NCBI GenBank assembly: GCA_005880605.1
Contig: VBIS01000013.1
Location: 1-6,514 of the forward strand
DNA from: Chloroflexota bacterium
GTDB taxonomy: Bacteria; Chloroflexota; Dormibacteria; CF-121
Direction: 5' to 3'
DNA length: 6,514 nucleotides
This document shows positions 1 to 5,141 of this stretch, one piece after another. The notes under the pieces were generated by a model. That model saw nothing but the letters and a program-made list of their open reading frames with translations, made no database searches and was not told where the DNA came from. The position numbers and the translations under genes are program-made. Every line of letters begins with the position of its first letter. The stretch's first letter is position 1.

Positions 1-1
1 C

Positions 2-253
2 CTTGTCCTCGAAACCATCAAGGGGTCTGTGGCCTTCGCCGAGCGGACCCAGAAACACCCGGCGCAGTTGCGCGACATGGTGACGTCGCCGGGCGGGACG
101 TCAGCGGCAGCGCTCCATGAGCTGGAGCGTGGCCGGCTGCGCACGGTCCTGGCTGACGCCGTCTGGGCTGCATACCGCCGGACGATGTCGCTCTCCGATA
201 GCCTGAGTGCCGGAAAAGAGCCAGAGCCGATGCCGCCTCGCAGCGATTCGTAA
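2..253 (+). CDS. proC: Pyrroline-5-carboxylate reductase, C-terminal part (5' end outside window)
   Basis: ProC reduces 1-pyrroline-5-carboxylate to proline with NAD(P)H, the last step of proline synthesis in the cytoplasm. Only the last 83 residues are here, entering in frame at base 2; the NAD(P)-binding Rossmann domain lies outside the window. The visible part matches the helical dimerisation domain: 'HPAQLRDMVTSPGGTSAAAL' at visible residues 19-38 is the family signature around V-x-S-P-G-G-T, followed by a Leu-Glu-rich helix and 'AVWAAYRR' at 53-60, where the family has A-x-x-A-A-x-x-R. The end is a short polar, proline-containing tail (PEPMPPRSDS) beyond the conserved domain. The stop is TAA at 251-253. 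The next gene starts 14 bp later on the same strand, so the two are probably co-transcribed. Identification is firm because the signature is nearly diagnostic; nothing can be said about the start. Confidence 0.93.
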   Translation, partial: LVLETIKGSVAFAERTQKHPAQLRDMVTSPGGTSAAALHELERGRLRTVLADAVWAAYRRTMSLSDSLSAGKEPEPMPPRSDS

Positions 254-267
254 CTAGGGAGGAAGAC

Positions 268-1320
268 ATGAGCGCGCAACAACCCAAGGGAGCCCATCTG
301 AACGGTAGCGTGCCACTCGGCAACAGTGAGACCGTGTTTCGCACCGTCAGCTCGACGCTGGGCGATCGGCTGCGCCGCATTCCCGACGGGGAGACCGGTG
401 TCCGCACCAACTGGATCGGGTTTCAATCGGACGCTTTCGCGGCAACGGAGAAGTTCGACCTCGTTCCACCCGATCCGAAGTCATACGCGCCGCTGCCATT
501 TTTCATCCCTCGAGCGGGGGTCGACCCAGGCCAGATCCGCTTCGGCCGGCTTGGCTACGCCGATGCCGCCAAGGCGTCCTATGAAAAGTTTGCCGCGCTC
601 AAGCGCGAGGGCCAGATCCGATCCGGCATCCGTTTCCAGGTGAGCCTGCCGACGCCGCTGGCACCGGTCGCCGCCTTTGTCGCGCCGGACGCCGTGCCGG
701 CCGTGGAACCCGCGTACGAAGCCGCGCTGCTCGCCGAACTGGACGAGATCATCGCCGCCGTCCCACACTATGAGCTCGCCATCCAGTGGGATGCCGCGGT
801 CGAATTCGGCATGCTGGAAGGTGTCTGGCCGGTGAAGTTTACGGACATTCGCCGGGAAGTGCTGGACCGCCTGGTCCGAATCGGCAACCACGTTCCCGCC
901 GACGTGGAGCTCGGCTACCACCTCTGCTACGGCGACGCCGGTCACAAACACTTCAAGGAACCGGCCGACGTGTCCAAGCTGGTAGACATTGCCAACGCGG
1001 TCGCGTCGGGTGTCCAGCGTCCCGTCCAGTGGATTTCGCTGCCGGTTCCACGCAATCGCGCCGACGACGCCTACTTTGCGCCGCTGCGGGATCTCAAGCT
1101 GCCCGCCGAGACCGAGCTCTACCTCGGCCTGGTCCACCTCACCGACGGCGTCGAGGGCACCGAGCGACGCATCGAGGCCGCGCAACGCGCCATCGACCGG
1201 CCGTTCGGCGTGGCCACCGAATGCGGATTGGGACGCCGGCCGCCGGACACGATCCCGCAACTGCTTCGCATCCATGCCGAGGTGTCGGCGCCGGTGGGCG
1301 AACCCGTGAAAGCGACCTAA
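268..1320 (+). CDS. MetE-like (cobalamin-independent methionine synthase C-terminal / UROD-like) TIM-barrel protein
   Basis: A 350-residue protein resembling one barrel of cobalamin-independent methionine synthase, without the N-terminal MetE half. Landmarks in MetE order: 'HLNGSVPL' at residues 10-17 (MetE 'IGSFPQT' start), 'RIPDGETG' at 37-44, 'FQVSLPTPLAP' at 123-133, 'AIQWDAAVEFG' at 171-181 (MetE 'IQIDEPA'), 'YHLCYGD' at 217-223 (MetE zinc motif H-x-C-Y) and 'TECGLGRR' at 317-324 (MetE 'DCGLKTR', the second zinc Cys). So H218, C220 and C319 are candidate zinc ligands. The MetE Glu ligand is not obvious in the matching strand (WISLPVPR, 255-262). There is no signal peptide or membrane segment, so it is probably cytoplasmic. 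The ATG is preceded by AGGGAGG at 256-262. It follows proC by 14 bp and ends 5 bp from a convergent gene. Methyl or alkyl transfer to a thiol is an inference; substrate unknown. It could be a non-catalytic relative or a different zinc enzyme of the fold. Confidence 0.8.
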   Translation: MSAQQPKGAHLNGSVPLGNSETVFRTVSSTLGDRLRRIPDGETGVRTNWIGFQSDAFAATEKFDLVPPDPKSYAPLPFFIPRAGVDPGQIRFGRLGYADAAKASYEKFAALKREGQIRSGIRFQVSLPTPLAPVAAFVAPDAVPAVEPAYEAALLAELDEIIAAVPHYELAIQWDAAVEFGMLEGVWPVKFTDIRREVLDRLVRIGNHVPADVELGYHLCYGDAGHKHFKEPADVSKLVDIANAVASGVQRPVQWISLPVPRNRADDAYFAPLRDLKLPAETELYLGLVHLTDGVEGTERRIEAAQRAIDRPFGVATECGLGRRPPDTIPQLLRIHAEVSAPVGEPVKAT

Positions 1321-1325
1321 CAGCG

Positions 1326-2906
1326 TCAGACCCAGGTCGGGTCGTCTGACTCCTTGACCTGCCCGTCGGAGCCGAAAACCAGAAAGCGCTGAAACGACTT
1401 CAATAGCCAGCGGTCGTGCGTAACGGCGAGGATGGTCCCCTCGTACTGCCAGAGCGCGTACTCCAGCGCATCGGCCGAGGCGACGTCGAGGTTGTCGGTC
1501 GGCTCGTCCAGCACCAGCATGGTCGATCCGCGGACCTCGAGCACCAGGATCTGTAAGCGCGCCTGCTGGCCGCCCGACAGTTTTTCGAACGGGACGTCAG
1601 CGGCGCCGTCGAGCTCGTAGCGGCGCAGCGTCCCCATGGCGGCGGTCCGGTCGAGCCCCTCGCGTGTCAGGACGGCGAGCGGAGCGGCGCGCGCGAGATG
1701 CGGTGAATCATGCAGCTGCGAGAAATATCCGACATTGACGCGGGCGCCTAGCATCCAGTCGCCGGTGTGGTCGACCGGATGGCCCGCCAGCAGCCGGACG
1801 AAATGGCTCTTGCCGGTGCCGTTCTTACCGATCACGCCGACGCGCTGCCCGAAAAGGACCTCCGCACTGAAGGGCTTCGTCAGCTCCGGGAAGGCGAGCT
1901 GCTTGACGCGCAGCGCGATCGTCCCCGTGCGACCGCCGCCTAACCGGATCGTGACTTTCTGCTCGCGCGGTCGCTCGACCAGCTCGGTTTTCTCGTCGAA
2001 GAGGCGTAGCCGGCTCTCAGCGGCGCGGACTTTCGGGCCCCACACATCGGACGATTGCGCCCGACGCCGATATTCCTTGAGAGTGGCGATCAACGCCGTG
2101 CGCTGCTCCTGAAAGCGCCGGTGATCCTCCTCCAGCCCGGCGATTCGCGCCCGCCGCGCCTCCTCGTATGTGGCAAACGATGCGGGATGGGTCCACGTCC
2201 CGTGCGCCTCGAGGGTCACGATCTGGGTCGACGTGTTCCCAAGAAATTCGCGGTCATGACTGATATAGAGGATGGTCTTACGGCTGGCCGACATGGTTGC
2301 CTCGAGCCATTCCTTACCGAGGACGTCGAGGAAGTTGTCTGGCTCGTCCAGGAGCAGAACCTCCGCGTTGGAGCGAAACAGCGCCTCGAGCAGGATGCGT
2401 TTCAGCTCGCCGCCGGAGAAGGTATTCGCCACGCGCGCCCCCAAGGCGTCGAACGACTCACCCGTGGCCTCCATGCAGGCGGCGTTCCAGCCTACTTCGA
2501 GGTCGTAGCCGCCGAGCTCACCCCACTGATGGACGGCGTCAGCGTAGGCGATCCCTGCGGCCTGGGTGGCGCTCGCCTGCATCACGCGCTCGGCTGCCAC
2601 CAGCGTGGCGCCCGCCCGCGCCAGGGCAACCGGGGCCTGGGCGATGAGCAGCTCGCGCAGCGTGGCGGGGGAGCGGGGATCGTGGATGAGCTGCGGCATG
2701 CGTGCCAGCCGTCCGATCACACGAACGAGACCCTTGTGCCCTTCGTCCGCGTCGGCAATCAGCCGCAGGAGCGTGGTCTTACCCACGCCATTCGCCCCCA
2801 CGAGGGCAACGCGCGTGCCATCCGGCACTTTGAAGGACACCCTGTCGAAGAGAGTTCGACCACCGGGAAACGCGTAGCCGACCTCGACCAGCTCGATGAA
2901 ACCCAC
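1326..2906 (-). CDS. ABC-F family ATP-binding protein (duplicated ATPase, no membrane domain)
   Basis: A 526-residue soluble protein with two ABC ATPase domains and no transmembrane segment, the ABC-F layout. These proteins bind the ribosome near the E site and modulate translation or protect against antibiotics. Domain 1: Walker A GANGVGKT (37-44), signature FSGGE (163-167), Walker B LLLDEPDNFLD (184-194), switch His in ISHDRE (215-220). A charged, Arg/Glu-rich helical linker follows at about 245-310. Domain 2: Walker A GKNGTGKS (360-367), signature LSGGQQ (443-448), Walker B MLVLDEPTDNLD (463-474), THDR (496-499). The protein stops soon after domain 2, so there is no Uup-type C-terminal coiled coil. 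Usual ABC-F Walker B loops read LDEPTNHLD; both copies differ here. The start is GTG at 2906: 'MGFIELVEVGYAFPGGRTLFD' begins as I recall for this clade, but no Shine-Dalgarno is visible. Family call is secure; resistance versus housekeeping cannot be decided. Confidence 0.93.
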   Translation of the reverse strand: MGFIELVEVGYAFPGGRTLFDRVSFKVPDGTRVALVGANGVGKTTLLRLIADADEGHKGLVRVIGRLARMPQLIHDPRSPATLRELLIAQAPVALARAGATLVAAERVMQASATQAAGIAYADAVHQWGELGGYDLEVGWNAACMEATGESFDALGARVANTFSGGELKRILLEALFRSNAEVLLLDEPDNFLDVLGKEWLEATMSASRKTILYISHDREFLGNTSTQIVTLEAHGTWTHPASFATYEEARRARIAGLEEDHRRFQEQRTALIATLKEYRRRAQSSDVWGPKVRAAESRLRLFDEKTELVERPREQKVTIRLGGGRTGTIALRVKQLAFPELTKPFSAEVLFGQRVGVIGKNGTGKSHFVRLLAGHPVDHTGDWMLGARVNVGYFSQLHDSPHLARAAPLAVLTREGLDRTAAMGTLRRYELDGAADVPFEKLSGGQQARLQILVLEVRGSTMLVLDEPTDNLDVASADALEYALWQYEGTILAVTHDRWLLKSFQRFLVFGSDGQVKESDDPTWV

Positions 2907-2912
2907 GGGGCT

Positions 2913-2918
2913 AGCGTA
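2913..2918 (-). promoter_or_regulatory. Possible -10 element of a leaderless promoter for the ABC-F gene
   Basis: Read on the minus strand, TACGCT (a TANNNT match) lies 6 nt before the GTG at 2906, the spacing expected if transcription began at the start codon. This would explain the lack of a Shine-Dalgarno. No -35 hexamer is recognisable 16-18 bp further upstream, where the palindromic repeat lies. A TANNNT match is common by chance, so this is tentative. Confidence 0.3.
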
Positions 2919-2926
2919 CGGGCTGC

Positions 2927-2957
2927 CCCCACCCTGCCCTCCCCCAGAGGGGGAGGG
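2927..2957. repeat. GC-rich palindromic repeat (REP-like), copy 1
   Basis: A perfect 9-bp inverted repeat, CCCTCCCCC (2937-2945) and GGGGGAGGG (2949-2957), with an AGA loop and a left flank of CCCCACCCTG. The same core recurs 42 bp to the right and again near 5104-5125. It lies in the divergent gap between the ABC-F and CADD genes, so it is not needed as a 3' terminator for either. The dispersed, near-identical copies in non-coding gaps suggest a REP-type element. Confidence 0.8.
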
Positions 2958-2968
2958 AAATGAAAGGG

Positions 2969-2999
2969 CCCCACGCTGCCATCCCCCAGAGGGGAGGGG
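2969..2999. repeat. GC-rich palindromic repeat (REP-like), degenerate copy 2
   Basis: This copy repeats copy 1 at an offset of 42 bp: the segments 2927-2952 and 2969-2994 differ at only two of 26 positions. The stem is weaker, with TCCCC (2982-2986) pairing with GGGGA (2991-2995) around a CAGA loop. An A/G mismatch at 2981/2996 interrupts extension of the pairing. It lies about 50-90 bp upstream of the CADD start codon, so it may sit inside that gene's 5' leader or flank its promoter. Confidence 0.7.
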
Positions 3000-3049
3000 A
3001 TCTTCGTCTGGTAGGCTCCGTCCGTCTGCATCGAGTCGACGCGTTCAGC

Positions 3050-3055
3050 AAGGAG
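3050..3055 (+). promoter_or_regulatory. Shine-Dalgarno that fixes the CADD-family gene start
   Basis: AAGGAG lies 6 nt before GTG 3062, a near-ideal distance. The open frame continues upstream to an ATG at 2960, but that ATG lies inside the palindromic repeat region. The extra 34 residues it would add have no match to the family N-terminus. GTG 3062 puts the conserved HPFY motif at residues 22-25, close to its place in the Chlamydia protein. Confidence 0.8.
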
Positions 3056-3061
3056 CAGGGT

Positions 3062-3721
3062 GTGGTTGGACAGGACGTTATTCCCCAGATCGACGCGGTG
3101 ATCACCGGCCGGCGCATGCTCGCGCATCCTTTCTACCAGCGCTGGCTCGCAGGCGACCTCAGCATCGAGGACCTGCAGTCCTACGCGGGGCAGTACTACA
3201 AATTCGAGGCCGCTTTTCCTGGATATCTGACGAAAGTCCTGGCGAAGCTTGACACCGCGGCGGACCGCAAGGTGCTGCTCCAGAACCTGATCGATGAAGA
3301 GGGCGGGCCCGAATCCCACCTCGAGATGTTCGCCCGCTTCGGCAAGGCGCTCGGGGTCGGCCGCGACCAGCTCGAGAGCGCTCCGGTGAAGGACTCGACC
3401 CGGGTGCTGCTCGATACGTTTGCGATCGCGACTGCGAATGGGTCGCCGGCCGAGGGTCTGGTCACGCTCTACGCGTACGAGTCGCAGGCCGCCGAGGTCG
3501 CCGCCAGCAAGACCGAGTCGCTGATGAGCCGCTATGGCCTCAAGCCGGGCGACGGGACCGACTTCTGGTCGGTGCACGCCCAGGCTGACGAGCTCCACAG
3601 CGCCTGGGAGCGCGAGCTCCTGGAGCGACTGATCCAGGACCCCGAACCGGTTGTCGCCGCGGCCGGGCGCGCCAGTAATGCGCTCTGGGGATTCCTCGAC
3701 GGCTGTTCGAAGATCGCCTAG
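3062..3721 (+). CDS. CADD-family diiron oxygenase-like protein, candidate self-sacrificing pABA synthase (TenA/PqqC fold)
   Basis: A 219-residue all-helical protein of the TenA/PqqC haem-oxygenase-like fold, closest to CADD (Chlamydia protein associating with death domains). Some CADD proteins make para-aminobenzoate for folate from one of their own tyrosines and a lysine, using a dinuclear metal centre, and so replace PabABC. Visible landmarks: HPFY (22-25), YAGQYYKFEAAFP (41-53), LIDEEGGPESH (76-86), LYAYESQ (136-142), K150 and H172-x3-D176-x2-H179. Candidate metal ligands are E79, H86, E140, H172, D176 and H179. As I recall C. trachomatis CADD (Y27, Y43, E81, H88, Y141, E142, K152, H174, D178, H181), all ten are present with a constant offset of two, including the sacrificial Y27 (Y25 here) and K152 (K150 here). 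Length is close to the chlamydial protein's 231. No signal peptide; cytoplasmic. No pab or fol gene is in the window, so the folate role is inferred from the family. Confidence 0.88.
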   Translation: MVGQDVIPQIDAVITGRRMLAHPFYQRWLAGDLSIEDLQSYAGQYYKFEAAFPGYLTKVLAKLDTAADRKVLLQNLIDEEGGPESHLEMFARFGKALGVGRDQLESAPVKDSTRVLLDTFAIATANGSPAEGLVTLYAYESQAAEVAASKTESLMSRYGLKPGDGTDFWSVHAQADELHSAWERELLERLIQDPEPVVAAAGRASNALWGFLDGCSKIA

Positions 3722-3737
3722 ACCGCTCCGTCACGCT

Positions 3738-3754
3738 ACTGCGCAATCCGTAGT
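3738..3754. promoter_or_regulatory. PadR-type operator, copy 1
   Basis: A 17-nt imperfect palindrome, ACTnCGnAnTnCGnAGT, with 6 of 8 base pairs symmetric about position 3746. It is repeated almost exactly 23 bp downstream: the surrounding 21-nt segments 3734-3754 and 3757-3777 differ only at 3741/3764. Its right end reaches the first base of the -35 hexamer. Being just upstream of padR, it is most simply a binding site for the PadR dimer. Confidence 0.68.
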
Positions 3755-3782
3755 TGCGCTACTCCGCAATCCGTAGTACTAT
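3754..3782 (+). promoter_or_regulatory. Leaderless sigma-70-type promoter of padR
   Basis: TTGCGC (3754-3759) and TACTAT (3777-3782) are separated by exactly 17 bp and resemble -35 and -10 hexamers (3 and 4 of 6 consensus bases). The last base of the -10 is 7 nt before the A of ATG 3790, so transcription would begin at or next to the start codon, giving a leaderless mRNA. This agrees with the absence of a Shine-Dalgarno in front of padR. Confidence 0.6.
3761..3777. promoter_or_regulatory. PadR-type operator, copy 2, within the promoter spacer
   Basis: The second copy of the ACTnCGnAnTnCGnAGT palindrome is centred at 3769. It fills the spacer between the -35 and -10 hexamers and touches the first base of the -10. 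A dimer bound here would exclude RNA polymerase. With centres 23 bp apart, roughly two helical turns, two dimers could sit on a similar face of the DNA. This supports autorepression, relieved by an unknown signal. Confidence 0.68.
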
Positions 3783-3789
3783 GCCGTCG

Positions 3790-4143
3790 ATGAGCCAGGC
3801 CGAAGTCGATACCACGCAACTCTTGAAGGGCGTGCTCGACCTGGCGGTGCTGGCAGTGCTGGCCGACGCGGACAGCTATGGCTACGATGTCGTCCGGCGG
3901 CTGCGGGAAAACGGACTTGACCACGTCGGTGACGCGTCCGTCTACGGCACCTTGCGGCGCCTCTACCAGGCCGGGGCGCTGAACTCGTACGTCGTGCCGT
4001 CCGAAGAAGGGCCGCATCGCAAGTACTACGGCCTCAACAACCGGGGCCGGAAGACCCTCGACCAATCCGCCCAAACGTGGGCTTCCTTGAGCAAAGCGCT
4101 CAACCATCTGCTGAACGGGAGGAGCAACGGTCATGGCAAGTAA
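3790..4143 (+). CDS. PadR-family transcriptional regulator
   Basis: A 117-residue winged-helix regulator of the short PadR type. After a short polar N-terminus comes LLKGVLDLAVLAVLADADSY (11-30), then helix GYDVVRRLRENGL (31-43), the recognition-helix region GDASVYGTLRRLYQAGAL (47-64) and the wing SYVVPSEEGPHRKYYGLN (66-83). A C-terminal helix at about 90-110 would form the dimer. ATG 3790 is preferred over in-frame ATG 3781 and TTG 3754 because a -10 element ends 7 nt before it and no ribosome-binding site serves the others; ATG 3781 overlaps that -10, and TTG 3754 overlaps the -35. Two near-identical palindromes cover the promoter, so it very likely represses itself and the downstream gene. 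Its stop lies 11 nt inside the HAAS gene, a translationally coupled pair seen in many bacteria, where PadR controls a membrane-protein partner. The inducing signal cannot be read from the sequence. Confidence 0.93.
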   Translation: MSQAEVDTTQLLKGVLDLAVLAVLADADSYGYDVVRRLRENGLDHVGDASVYGTLRRLYQAGALNSYVVPSEEGPHRKYYGLNNRGRKTLDQSAQTWASLSKALNHLLNGRSNGHGK

Positions 4144-5086
4144 CGACCCAGCGAGCGACGTCGCGACCTACGCGGCATCGGTGCGGGCTGCACTCTCCGA
4201 CCTCCCGTCCGATCAAGCGGCTGTCCTCTTGGAGGATCTCGAGGATCACTTAAGGGAGATTGCCGCCGAGGCCGGAGGTCCGCTGACCGAGCGCCTCGGG
4301 CCGCCCGAACAGTACGCCAAGGAGTTGCGCACCGCGTACGGTGCGACGCAGGTCGACCCACGGCGGCAGGACCCGGCCCTGCGTGATCTGCAGCTCGCAC
4401 GTGCCTGGCTAACCGGCTCGAAATGGTACCGGCAGGTACGGGCGTTCCTCCCGGAGTTGCGACCCGCGTGGTGGGTGCTTCGTGGCTACCTGGCGGCCCT
4501 GATTCTGACTGCGGCCTTCAGCCAGGGATACGGCATTGGGCCGATTCCCGATCCCACAACCAAACGCGGGCTCGCCGAAATCGTCGCGGCCGGAGTGGCG
4601 ATCTGGCTCTCGGTTCGGATCGGCCGCCGTAGCCGCAACCTGCCCCAGGGAGCCCGGTTCCTGGCGATATCGGCGAACGTGGTGATTGCGTTCGTAGGCG
4701 TCGCGGTTCTGGGAAACATGCACAGCTTCACCTACTCTGAGCTCATCGGCACGGCCACTCCCGAACAGCAGCCGTTTACCGCCGCCTTCGCGGCGGGGCC
4801 GGTCTCGAATATTTATCCCTACTCACAGGACGGCAAACCGCTGACCAACGTCCTGCTCTTTGACCAGGACGGCCGGCCCATCACGGTCGACAAGTCAGAC
4901 GCCCAGACGAGTTACCCTATCGGGGCCGATGGCAAGGCGATCACCAACGCCTATCCGCTCACGCAGCGGCATCTGAACGGGGATCCCGTGGTCGCGCCGC
5001 GCGTCGCCTTCCCGCCGTGGCCGACGCCAAGCCCGACCCCGACACCCAGTCCGACGGCGACTCCGAGTCCGAGCCCAACTCGCTAA
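4133..5086 (+). CDS. HAAS-domain membrane protein with DG(K/R)P repeats and Pro-Thr-Ser-rich C-terminal tail
   Basis: A 317-residue membrane protein translated from ATG 4133, behind GGGAGGAG (4117-4124), overlapping padR by 11 nt. Residues 8-70 form a HAAS-like helical domain (related to DUF1700): Asp/Glu-rich helices with 'LEDLEDHLREIAAEAGG' at 33-49 and 'LGPPEQYAKELRTAYG' at 55-70, typical of partners of PadR regulators. Three hydrophobic segments follow at about 112-130, 147-164 and 177-195. The Arg-rich loop 162-175 predicts a cytoplasmic N-terminus and an external C-terminus. The external part has three related units, YSQDGKPLT (230-238), DQDGRPIT (244-251) and GADGKAIT (264-271), then WPTPSPTPTPSPTATPSPSP (296-315). 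There is no signal peptide or catalytic motif. It may be a sensor or envelope protein whose abundance PadR controls; function unknown. The HAAS assignment rests on the pattern and on the PadR neighbour. Confidence 0.8.
   Translation: MASNDPASDVATYAASVRAALSDLPSDQAAVLLEDLEDHLREIAAEAGGPLTERLGPPEQYAKELRTAYGATQVDPRRQDPALRDLQLARAWLTGSKWYRQVRAFLPELRPAWWVLRGYLAALILTAAFSQGYGIGPIPDPTTKRGLAEIVAAGVAIWLSVRIGRRSRNLPQGARFLAISANVVIAFVGVAVLGNMHSFTYSELIGTATPEQQPFTAAFAAGPVSNIYPYSQDGKPLTNVLLFDQDGRPITVDKSDAQTSYPIGADGKAITNAYPLTQRHLNGDPVVAPRVAFPPWPTPSPTPTPSPTATPSPSPTR
5021..5083 (+). repeat. Low-complexity Pro-Thr/Pro-Ser codon repeat
   Basis: The last 21 codons of the HAAS protein alternate Pro with Thr or Ser, encoded largely by CCG/CCC/CCA paired with ACG/ACC/ACT or AGT/AGC/AGT-type codons. 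Such tails act as extended linkers or O-glycosylation targets on surface proteins. Repeats of this kind can change length by slippage, so the exact length may vary between strains. Confidence 0.75.
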
Positions 5087-5092
5087 GCAACC

Positions 5093-5141
5093 CCCCACCC
5101 CGACCCTCCCCCGCAAGGGGGAGGGAGATTCAAGAGGGCCG
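5093..5141. repeat. GC-rich palindromic repeat (REP-like), copy 3, probable bidirectional terminator
   Basis: CCCTCCCCC (5104-5112) and GGGGGAGGG (5117-5125) form a perfect 9-bp stem closed by a GCAA loop, a stable GNRA tetraloop. The flanks resemble copy 1 on both sides: CCCCACCCCGA on the left, and AGATTCAAGAGGGCC on the right against AAATGAAAGGGCC in copy 1. It sits between convergent stops (HAAS at 5086, ilvD at 5130), where a hairpin could end transcription from both sides. There is no U-tract, so it is not a classic intrinsic terminator. The right part of the unit overlaps the last codons and stop of ilvD. Confidence 0.78.

Noticed and set aside
481..1275. Long minus-strand open frame opposite the MetE-like gene
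   Set aside because: It is antisense to a gene with clear family motifs and a good ribosome-binding site. Its translation is Arg/Gly/Val-rich with no recognisable motif, as expected from a GC-rich codon shadow.
2055..2963. Long plus-strand open frame opposite the ABC-F gene
   Set aside because: The ABC-F motifs on the minus strand are unmistakable, and this frame gives low-complexity sequence without domain signatures. It also runs into the palindromic repeat.
2937..2999. Short CRISPR-like array in the ABC-F/CADD intergenic region
   Set aside because: There are only two imperfect copies 42 bp apart, each self-complementary, with no array, no cas genes, and a third copy isolated at about 5.1 kb. 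A REP-type palindrome explains it better.
2960..3061. Upstream extension of the CADD-family gene to ATG 2960
   Set aside because: The extension begins between two repeat copies, has no family similarity and no suitable Shine-Dalgarno. GTG 3062 has AAGGAG at 6 nt.
3754..3789. padR start at TTG 3754 or ATG 3781
   Set aside because: TTG 3754 overlaps the -35, and ATG 3781 overlaps the -10 hexamer TACTAT. Neither has a ribosome-binding site, and ATG 3790 fits a leaderless start.
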